Part shown: positions 25,901 through 37,900 of the stretch, piece by piece | Layout: each line of letters starts with the position of its first letter | Numbering within the stretch: position 1 is the first letter of the stretch | From: Onchocerca volvulus | Lineage: Eukaryota > Nematoda > Chromadorea > Rhabditida > Onchocercidae | Length of the DNA stretch: 64,000 nt | Reading direction: 5' to 3' | Assembly (NCBI GenBank): GCA_000499405.2 | Contig: HG738138.1 | Coordinates: 23,465,097-23,529,096, forward strand | Notes under the pieces: model-generated | Told to the model about the DNA's origin: nothing | Database searches by the model: none | Seen by the model: the letters and a program-made list of their open reading frames with translations, nothing else | Made by a program: the position numbers and the translations under genes

Positions 25901-28900
25901 TTTTTCAGCATATTAGCAGACTCTAAGTTAATTACAGTAATCACGATTGGGAGGATCTTTGATTTTACTTGATATAAAGAATAAAGTGAAATCAAAGATC
26001 AATTTCGAAGTATGGCCAGAATTAAAATGATCACTTCAACTACATGTATTGGTAGATTCAAAATTCCCAATAATGCAGGATACTACCTGGAAGATGTTTT
26101 TCGAGACAGCATACATTAGGCGGTCCCATGCGGCAATAATATCCGTTCGGACACTCGAATGACCCTGCATCTTTACCGCATATCACAGGTGCGTTATCAC
26201 CGAAGGGCGGCTCTCCGTAAGGACAGCTTCCCGGTGGTGCATTCTCACTGTATATTTTATCTAAATTGGAAAAAATTTCATAAAAAGTATCTTAACTGAA
26301 AACAAAGGATGAAGTATTCTTTCTTTCATGAGATTTTTCTGTTTGCACTAGCTATCATATATTTTTACTGTCACTATATAAAACAATAAAAAGAGAAGAG
26401 ACTATTAAAAAGTGTATTAAGTTATTTCTATCTAACTTTCTCCTTAAAACTTCCTCATCTGACTAATCCTTCTTTTGTTTCAGTGCCTATTAGGAGAGAA
26501 AAATTTGATGCCATTCAATGTCAAATCTATCACCTTTGCATTTCTGTCGACATTCTTCTTCCGTTACGAAGTTGTTCTCATTACCACCACAACCGGTGTA
26601 ATAGAACAACCGACAGAAGCCTACTTTATGATCGTAGAAGAATCGAAGATGAGCTTCTGAGCATGTACCCTTATCGAGATCATGCATACAACTATCATTC
26701 ACCTTGTCAACATCATCATCACTATCAACTGTTGGAAATGATGCACTGGCCAATGAATTTTTCGATACTTTAACTGTAAATAATAAGGCGAAATAATTAT
26801 ACCGAAGGGAAAAATTGTGATTTTAATTATGAAATTTTGAATTCATAGTTCCATAGTATTTATAAGTATTTCATATTAAATCACAATTCATTCCTAATTT
26901 GGTCTAAAAATGTTATCGAAACTTTCTTATCAGTAAGAAATATGTCAGCAATGAAAATGGTCAATTGATCAAACGCATTGTTGAATGATATTTGTAAAAA
27001 GTGATGGGAAATATTTTTCGGTTTAGCAATAAGAAAAATCACTTCTTTTTAACAGAATGAAGAAACGAAAAATTATATTTAAGTAAAATTCACGAAATTT
27101 TGTAAAAATGAATCAATTAAACTACAACTGATCCAAGTATTCAAGTGCTTAATGCAGCTAAAATAGAATAAGCAGGTAGAAGTAACTTGGCTAAGATCTT
27201 GGGCCTCGTTGCTTTACGCTCCTTATCTTCAACAATGTCGAAATATGCAAACGAAATGTGATGATTAAACCTAGTAAAATGAGCCCAGAACTAACAATCG
27301 ATGCGTGCAGCTTTATTTATTGTTAAAGGACTGCTGGAGGAAACTTGTGCTTGACGTTTCAGCCTAAGCTTCCGGACAATCAATTCATTAGCATTAATTG
27401 GTGTCTTTTTAACATTCTTATACCCACGTTTTACTTCTTCACCACCATAACCTACAATAGATTCCTCTTTTATTTATCATTTTAATCGATTGGATTCAAA
27501 ATATTCACCAACATATGCATACATACACATCTTCCAACTGCTCTATGTGCTAACTTTTGAAAAAAAAAGAAAAAGATTGAGTAGTCAAGAATTAAGAAGA
27601 AATTTTGAATGAAATTCAAACCTCCAAATATATGTTCATCGTATGGATCTTCGGCATTCGGGCAGCAAAAGAAATCGATTCCATTGAAGTAACAGAGAGA
27701 ATTACCGGAACATTGATTTCGACCTGGCAAACACATCATAGGCCTACCATCTGCATGTTGTATTGGCTTAAGGCCATTAGGACAGCTGGGTGCATGGCCT
27801 ACATCTTCCAAGATATTTGATAGATCAGTAATAGCATCATTGTCCTTGCTCTTAATTTTTTCCGTGAATATCTTCGCACCTTTAATCTTTTTTTCTGCAA
27901 TAGAAAGTAATTTTTAAATACAAAAGATTTCAAAATTAGAAAATTAAATTAAATTAAATGGAAAATAAGTGATAACATCTCTTGAAGAGAATTCATCCGA
28001 TTAGTTTTTTACTAAAGAGGGAATCAAATGGATATAAAATGACCTACCAGCAACATGAGTACCACTCTCATTCATGATATTTGTAAGTTGCAATGACTCT
28101 GAAGATTCTTGCGCAGTTGATGTTTCGTTTTTCGTTACATCCAAAATGTGAGAGATTTCTTGTACAGGTGAAAATGGTAAAGTTGATTCTGTCGATGTAT
28201 TAAATGACATAGAATGTTGCTCCGAAATGATTCGCTGCGCGTTTTTATCATCAATCGAAGTAGTATCTGATATTGCTCTGAAATCCGGAAGTATTGTTCC
28301 TATGTTTCGAAATTTTCACTGATTCAAATACAAGGTTGAAAAGTGCATTAAGAATCTATGAAATCTATAGGATACCTCTGATGATGAGCTTCCGGAGTAT
28401 TCTGAGAACTAGTATGGGCATGGTGCTCGCTTTCTGATACTTTGCCTGCTTCGGTAACTGATGCCATTTGTTGTTTTTGATTTTCATGCTCTCGAGATGG
28501 AGCGAAATTTTGCTGAAGAGGAGCTGTGGAAGTTGTCATCGGAGAATGCTCGATCTGTTTCGTAGTTTTGTCCCTTCCGTGAACATTCTCATTCAATGCT
28601 AGAAAAAAGAAATATTATTTTACTTGGTTATTCAATATTTCAATGATTGTAACAAAATGATGCGACATTTCTGGAAATCCGAGGACAATATCATTCCCTA
28701 AACAAGAAGCTACGGATTCTCATACAGTATTAGGAATATCTGCCGAGAAATAGATGCATTTATACTTCTATTTGACATGTGACAAATTATGCGAATTGAA
28801 ATTTAAAATATTTTAATGATTTAATAGATTCCACTGACGTGTGCAGAAAGTTTGGCACTCGTTAAGCGTTTCAAATTGGTTCGAATTGCCACCTTCACCT

Positions 28901-31900
28901 TGATATACCATCTGTTCGCATCGTAAATTACGCACGTTGAAATACCATTTAACGTAATAGCCATTGCTGTGACCTTCATCTTTTTTATAGGTGCATCGTT
29001 CCGGAAATCGAGATTTAACAAAATCACCTGCAAAATAACCCTGAATGTTTTCTTTTTATGACCTTCTATTACACATTTTCGCTTGCTTGCATAATTTGAA
29101 GAAAAGGAGAAGAGAAACAGTCAATTCATTATTATCTTTTAAATTTTTTCTTTTTTAATTCATCGCTTCCCTATAGTCTTCAAATTTCTCAAATAGAAAT
29201 TATAAATTAAAAATATACCTTGTGAGCATTTTGCCTCGCATGAGTGTCTATCAAGAAAGTTATTACTGTTACCATTGCATGAACCGTACGAGAATTGTTC
29301 ACATTTTCCTGTTTGTGAATTGTAGAACCAACGAGGTACGTAATCGCGACAACTACCTGCATCTGGAGGTAACACACACGTGTCATCTTGCTCAAGTTTT
29401 AGTTGTTGCAATGAAGTAACAGCAAATAATACTGCTTGTGGTGTTGTTTCTGTTGTTTCTTGCAGATCGAAAATATCTTGCTGATTCGATATTTCCGATT
29501 CGGTCATCTTCGCCTGATTCATGGTAGACCGATCTCTTAGCATTTCTTCATTTTCATCTGCAAACGAATCGCATTAAAGAAGATTTTTGTTTAATTCTTG
29601 TGCCTTCTCTTACCGGTCAGAAAAAATGCTCAAAAGAAAACCTTGCTTTGGAGTTGTCCAGGATGAGGTGCTCTGTGCTACCTGTGTGTTATGTGCCGCT
29701 GTGAATTGCTCTTCTGTAATTTCATTGAGATTCACCGATTGTTGCAGTTGTTGGTGCTTTGAGGAGTGCAAGCTGTGATCTTCTACAATATTTAATCTAC
29801 CGTCTTGATTCAAGTTTACATCAGGCTGAGAATTGGGTTGTGCGGCAGAAAAAGGAACTTCTTTTGCAGGTGGTTCTGAAATAGTGGAAGCAAATTGGTG
29901 CAAGATGTCAACATTCAATGGTTTTAGTATTGCATTGTTTACTGGCATGTTAATGAAGTCATGTATTGAGGTGCCATTTTTTGATGATAAATTCATGATT
30001 CCGGCTATTTCTTCACCTCTTACATTCTGCATTTCTTTTAAAGCTTTTAAATTACGCTCGAGCTCTGTCATGTTGATGTTATCATTTCCATTCCTATTAA
30101 TCAATATCACGGTACAATTTTTGTTTTGCGAATTGTGTGCATTCTTGAGGGTCAATGAATCAACATTGAAGTGACGAGTTTCTTCAAATTCTTTGGATTT
30201 CTTCAATTGCCCTATCCGTTTTATCGTTTGAAGCTTGACGCCTCTAACAGTCGTATTCATCCCTGCGGCTGAGTTCGCCTGATTATCAGTTAGCATTGAT
30301 GATTTTACCGCAAAAATAGTAGTTTTGTCGGTTGTGCTAAATGTTGCCGGAGCAAGTTCATCTACGGTGTCGAAGGAGTCAAATGACAATTTCTTTTCTG
30401 ATAATTCTGCTTGCTGCGAATGTTGCTCCGTGGGTGACTGCGAGTTAACGATCGACTGTAAACCATTAAGAAGCCATAAGTTGCCGGATGGAACGGGTTG
30501 ACTGAGAATTTGTGGTGAGTTTGGAATGGATGGCTCAAGTGATCCTTCTATCTTGTTCTCAGTGACTGTTGATCCTGCTCTTTGTGCAGAGCTTAAGTCC
30601 AATTTTGCGATCGTTTCAGGAGTCGACATGATATTAATACCTGTAGGGATAATCGTAACAGAAGAAAGAATGGAATGATTAATGGATGTTGCCTGAGGGA
30701 TTACAGTTGAAACAGCATCTGAAGTACTGAAAATGTTTGACGCAGAAGCGATTGGTGAGACAGTTTTCTCCATTACTGATTCTGAAGGCCTAGTAGTACT
30801 AGATTCCGTAGTTTTGGGAATGATAGTGCTCGTTAATGATTCATGATTCGGAGTAATCTCTAATGTGAAATCATCCATTTTATCAATGATTCTATAATCG
30901 TCAGAATCAGTATTCCATCCTATAGGAAACACTGTTGATGAAGGACTGGATTTTTCTTGACTAATGTCAGCATTATTGTTATCCTTAATGTTATCAGTGA
31001 TACTGCCAAAGTTACTCAATTTCATTGGTAATTCAGTTTCGATATCTGTTTGATCTTCATGATTACGTGTATTAGTGTGCATTGTCATAGAATCATGCGA
31101 AAATTCTTCAGCACTTGGTAGTGCAATCTTCCCACCAATTGCATGCTGCAAATGTGCAACCCGTGCACCTGAAATAATAATGTGCCTTGTGCATGCATAG
31201 ATAGCCTTGTGATAACAAAAACGTGCATCTTTGTGCTATTTATAATTTCCTATTCATGCAAAACCTTTCTTAATCTTTTTTTTTTCTTCGGTTTTTGAAT
31301 CAAAATGATATTGCATTGTCTTTAATTATAATTTCAAAATCGATTCTTAGAAAGACATCACTTCTTATTTGATAATTTCAAAGACAATTTCTGTCATCTT
31401 TTAATTTATGCATTATCCTTAACTTAACCTTCATTATCGTTAACTTAACAGGAAAAATCAAGACAGCCGCTTAAGAAAAGAAAAAGATAAAGGCATTCTC
31501 CGCAAAACATCAATATCACTTTTGAGTGATGTTCGATGTGATCAAATGTCGAGTATAGATATTGTCGGCTACTCAATTCCCGATTAAATACCCTTAGTTC
31601 TCTTCCTATCTTTAAACATAGGTAATCAGATAGATCTACTTGTTCAAGTTATATTAAAGTCTTACATGATTTGAAGACAGGAACAAAACAAGTATTTAAA
31701 TGAAGCAGATTCATTGATGAGATTATTAACGATACAAAACATGCGTTATTAATTAATTCAAAAAAAGCTCGCTTAAGCTATTTCAGTGAGAAAACGAAAT
31801 TTTGAGCGAAAAGTTGGATAAAAGTCTAATGATGATGCATTTGAATTTTATTAAGTTAAACATCAACAATTTGGTGCAATCAGTTTGTAAGACTTACCGG

Positions 31901-34900
31901 TAAAATTTTCATTATCCAATATTTTATTGTGGGGAACTTCTGCAAATGAGCTAGGATAAGTTTTAGTATCGAAAGGAATTAGTGTTGAATGTGATGATGA
32001 CTGTGATGGCGATGAAGTTGATGGTGATAGTTTTGAGGATGGAGGTGATGATTTCAATATTGTTGATGATGATAACGGCGAAATTGATGGCGATAAATTT
32101 GGCAGCACTGGCGATGAAATTGTGAACGATGATGATGAATTTGATAATGATGGTGATAACGACTTTAATGCAGAACCTAGGTTAATGATACGTACACGGT
32201 GTCGTAATACTGAATCACGGTTAATTTGCGTTGGTGCTGTATTTGCAGCGTCTGCGATCACACTGTGAGATAAATGATTATTTACAGATTGAGAGTTAGC
32301 TTCTCCGAGTAGCATGTGATTGGTGACCTTATCAGTAAGTTGTTTATGCTTCTCATAAAGTTCATCTATGCTATTCAATTGCATCGCATTCTTAGATCCA
32401 AATCCTGGAGAAGTTGAACCCATCGATATTTCTTTCGAAATCAGTCTTCCACCATTTCGATCAATAGAAATTTTCTGGTTATGATGCATTAAATTGTCGG
32501 ATGCGCTATTGCTAGTTAGTGTTTTCTTAGTTGCTGTTTTTTCTATTCCTGTCTTAAGCTGATTTTTGCCATCATTCGCCATCATCGAAGTTCTCTGAGA
32601 TTCTGAAATTTCGGCCTGTGGCAATTTTATTAGTTGCTCATCGTTTGATGTTTGCGAATTCTGTACTGTGGCAAGATCAGTTAGCATCTGCTTCGCAATC
32701 TGGCTGTCGAATATGTTCGATGTTAGTGAAGTGATATCTTCTATATTCTCATGTTGAAACAACTGCGTATCATGCCCTAAGAATTTTTTTGTTGATGATT
32801 TCTCTTGCAACAGTTCATTCTTCTGCCGAGCTTGCGAGTTATTGATTTTCTGAATCACTATCCTGGATTGCTTCTGTTGATCGATTAAATCTCCTTTATG
32901 ATCTGTTTCTGTATCAGTATTCATCTCATCCAAGGAGACAAGTCTATTATCAGTCCATCTGTTATCACCCTGTTGAGCAGAAATAATGTCCGGTTTTGAT
33001 GCATTGATTATTTGATTATTTACGTCATTTGAGGAATCAAGTACAATACTTTGTTGCGTGATGTCTTCGTGTTCATGCTCATTTAGTGTTTCAGTTGATT
33101 GTGACCATTTTAAAGTGTTATGCTGTGTACGTGAAGCATTTTGATAAGCTGTTCTTCTACGGCCAGTGCGTCCATCTAAATAGATGCTAAAACTTTAGAT
33201 TTTTGTGTTCCGTCAAAGATGATCATCTTTATTTGTATAATCAGATTGAAAAGAGATCCATTTTCACTGATTTGGAAAACTAGTTTAGTGCAAGATATCC
33301 CAATGACAAGCGCAATCTAGTCTAATTTGATTTAGTGGAAGCGAGAATTCGCAAATTCCAAATGAAGCGAGCATTTTAATCACAACATAAAGGTTATCTT
33401 TTCTTTCATGCTTGCCAAACATTTGTGCAGTGATTAAGGGATGTGCAGTTGAGTGCAATAAGGAGAACCTACTAAAAAGTTTGCCATGCAGTGTTGAAGA
33501 ATTTTGATGACATTAGAAGGACTTACTAAAGAATCGAGCACAATGTATCTCACACTCGTGCTCCGAGAAGAAATGATTCCGATTGCCAGCACAACCGCCA
33601 TACTGGAATGATTGGCATAGGCCACTGCTAATGTCGAAAAACCAACGTTCGATGAAGTTTTTGCACGGTCCTGCGTCCTAAAAATTGCCTCTAATAAATA
33701 TCACAATAACGAAATATTTTTAGTTACAGAAGAAATCGTGAAGTTAGCTTGCTTCAAGTAACTTAGGTAGATCACATTTTGTCTTTATCTTCATCCTTCC
33801 TTTAAATAAAGTTCTATCAGAAAATTGAGATCAATTTTATCATTTATAGCTTCAGAATTCTAAAATTATTGAATATAATAATATACCATTGGTTGTGTGC
33901 ATTTTTCACCCAATTCAGTTACAGAGTTTGTTTGAAAAGTTTTTCCTGAATGAGACATAGATGCATGTTTCTTTTCCACATTGTTTTCTAAAACTGGCAC
34001 TGAATTTTACTTCAGACAATTTCGATTAAATGTTTAGTTTTAGTATTTAAATTATTACTAATTTTTTCTTCAAACAATTTCGATTAAATATTAGTTTTAA
34101 TATTCAAGTTATGTTGTGCTTTGTATAGAAAATATTAGAAGCACTTACGCATAAGTTGTTCATCCTCAATAGCTTGAGATTCATCGAATGATGTGTCGGA
34201 TATTTTAGCAGAAGGAGTAGTTGGTTCAGCCAGATCATTTTCGGCTACAGATTGTACCATCGGACACGTGCATTCAGGACAGCCATGACGATTCGAGAAT
34301 AAGATACACGGTTCCACGCATAATGATATGTCAACCGTGGGACATTCCGGTGATTTTCCTGCAATATATTTACAAGTAATGAAATAAATGAAGTTTGGTA
34401 GTTTTGGTAGTTAAGAAATGTGTTGGAGTGAAAATGTCAACATCAGTAAATAACAAAGGAAGTGACCTGACCTCGAACACACTTTGCCTTGCATTCAGCC
34501 ATGGAACCGAAGTTGTTACCATTACCACCGCAACCACCGTACGTGAACGGCCGGCACTCATTAGCTGCCAGGTCATATGCGAATCTCGGAAAGACGCCAG
34601 AACATTCGCCCACCTCGACTGGATGTTGACATACATCCGTTGGAAGAACTGGTTCTGAATAAATGTTTATTTGTCTGAATTAAGCACCAATGTAAATATT
34701 AATTAAGAGAATACAATCCTTGAAATGACCGATCTGGTCTTTCAGTTATAACTTATCTCTTGATACTCATGCTACTATCCGGGTCAAGCTTCGTTAAAAG
34801 ACACTTCTCACGTCAATTTTCAAAACATTACATTTGTTTTCCAACTATGTTTGATCAACTATTATTTATAAGTCAACAAATGGGGAGAAATCTTTTTGAC

Positions 34901-37900
34901 TCGATATGATTGATATCCGACAGTATTTTAATTTCTCTTATCATTATCAAAAATGAAATCGAGAGATCAATAACACGAACTCTGTTTGACGCATTTGTTG
35001 CGACATTCCAATGGACTTCCGAAGTTATTCCCATTACCACCACATCCAGTATAGGTAAATGGTCGACAATCGCCAATCGTTGAATCGAAGGCGAATCTTT
35101 GGAAGACACCTGTGCAATCACCTGGATGGATGCTATGCTCGCAGACATTTCCCATATTCGGTATTGACTTTGGTACTACTGCAAGCAATGGAAATATGAG
35201 GATACAACGAAATGTGCCACAATAATGATCGCAATGAAAAGGAAGTGAAAGTTACCAGGTCGGTGACATGCAGCGAAGCAATCTTCTCTGCTACGGAAGT
35301 TATTCCCGTTTCCGCCACATCCGGAATAGGTAAATACTTGACAGGTATTTCGTGCTGTGTCCCAATGCCATCGAACGAATTGTCCGGTACAAGTACCTCG
35401 ATCAAGGCTATGGAAGCATCGCTCATCGATTTCTTTAAACGAATAATTACAATATTCTTATATTTGATATAGCTGCAAAAAATTATTCCCGAAAGTAATG
35501 ATTTCCACAAATTTTTCCCTAGAAGTAATCTGAAAATAGCAATTACTTTTGACTGGTTGTGTTGTTAGTGTTTCCGTTGTTGTAGATATAGTCGATGGCG
35601 GATTTGTGGTACTATTGGGAAGTAAATTAACCGGAGTAGTCGGTGGTGTTGAGATGGATGATGATCTTAACGAATCGGATAACTTTTCTTTTCCATGATT
35701 TCTTATATCAGCATGATCAGTCATTGCTGTTTCTAATGTTGCTGGGGATGTTGTTATTTGTTCTTCACTGTAAGAGATAATCTTTAAGATCATCGAATCA
35801 AAAAACGAAGAAATGGATTTCAGGATATCCATCTGTATATTCCTATTAAACAGAATAAAAAAAAGATTAGTAAAAAAAGTAAACAATAAATAAAGCGAAC
35901 CTGCTGGACAACTGCTGACCAGCAGTTACGATCGATTTACTTGAGAGTTTCTGCCCACTTCTATTAGATTCATCAATGGAATCATTGCTGTCAAGTGTCG
36001 CAGAAGTATTCTCAGGTTCGATAGTTGTGGAATCAGTTAATTTAACAGTGCTATCCGCTGACAGCTGCGTTTTTGTTTCCTTTTGAATGATTTTCTTCTG
36101 GATATTTTGATTGATTTTTTGGGATAGATGTGATTTGTTTTGATCAGTGCTGATAGCAAACAAATCCTTACTCCCGGTTTGATTATCATGAGATATATTT
36201 GCTGATAAATTAGCATCTATTTGTTTGGTTTTTAAGACAATTTCACTATTAATAGTACTATCATCAATGTTTGCCATAGCATCCGAAATACTGCTTGTAT
36301 TGTTCTCACCGGTAGCTGAAGCATCAGTATTAGTCGATTCTACCAGTTCACTCATTTCGCTAATTTTTTTGATACTTTTTGTTTCGTATTCTTTGGTAAG
36401 CTTTCGCATTTGCGGTCCCGACGTAATTAGTTGAGGTGCTGAGACTAGCGCTGGAACAACTTTCACTCCATCTAAAACTATGATTTCTTATAAAATTTGA
36501 AACTTCGTTATAATATGATTCGTGTGACATTTTCAATTCATCGCATGAATAGAAGAATGATTAATCAAATCTTTTTGCTCTTACTTTTTATGCTACTATA
36601 TTTAAAGAATCAGCAAAAGTGTTCTAAAAGGAAATAATGGATAACAAAATGATAATAGTGATAAAATGTAGAAGATACTGATTGTAATGAAAACAGTATC
36701 AAATTAGTTCGAGAAAAATTAGTAAACTAACGACGTCGGCAAATGCGTTCGCATTCTTCTACTCGTTCAAAATTATTTGCGTTGCCTTCACATCCGCCGA
36801 AGAAGAAGTATTTGCATTCACCAAGACGACTGTTGTAATAAAATCTGAGTTCATACCGATCGCAAGGACCTCGTTCCTTCGGAAGTTGGCAGACATCCGG
36901 CGTGACATCTATTGCTGAAGTATGCAAAAATGATATTTTACATATGAATAAAACATTATTTCTTGAAAAAAAAAATTAAGCAGTTAATAATTTCATTTGG
37001 TCTGCTGTATCTGTGATAATTTAAATGGCTCTGCATAATCCAATAAAGAACGATTTGACTCAAAACTTACAATATGTTACTTTCCCAACTTTCCTTATTC
37101 TGCTTGAAGTAAAATATAAAACTTACTGGTATTGATAGGACAGCAAATTGATCCAAACTGTACAATGGAGCATGAATAGCCATCAGGACATGAACTTTCA
37201 TTACAGTTGACCAATTGACCATCATCATTTTTCAATGGTTCCAGGCCATCTTTGCATTTCGCTTCACTAACTGTTGGTCTGCATTGTTTTTCGCATGCTA
37301 GTTTGGTCGGATAATTGTTACCATTGCCACCGCAACCTAATCATTTAGTTATATTTCTATGCCAATATTATATAAAAATTTGTAATTCAAAATTTAAAAC
37401 CAAAAAATTTTAAAGAGCACTTTTTTTTGAAGTCTTCTACATATTAACTTTCAAAAACTGCCCCATCTATTCATCCATCTTATTTTACAATCATTTTTTC
37501 ATTCAGGATATGATGAGATTGATAATTTATGAATCTTCGGATCAATTTTATGTTTGACTTGCAGTATCAGAGGAAGAAAAATGTCAAGCATGACTTTATA
37601 TGAAAATTCTCATGATCTCAATTGTAAAACTTTTTGATTTGATCAATCAGATACCTAAACAGTTGATGCAGCTATGAATCGGTAATTGTGATTTGCAATA
37701 TCAAATTAATTACATCAAATAAAAAATTTAAATACAATGATCTACCCGAATATTCAAATTGAATGCATTGCTTTTCTTTATCGTCATAATACCATCTTGT
37801 GATTGCTGCAGTACATGGTCCAGAATCCAACGGTGATGAGCAATCATGTTTTGATGGCTGCTTCCGTGCTTTCATTATTCCTTCAAAGATTTAAATTACA

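Noticed and set aside
29833..30174. + strand frame of 113 codons
   Set aside because: It is the antisense shadow of the long Ser/Thr-rich exon of the Kunitz gene.
34395..34658. + strand frame of 87 codons
   Set aside because: It is antisense to the Kunitz 6 exon, whose six cysteines and splice phases fit on the minus strand.
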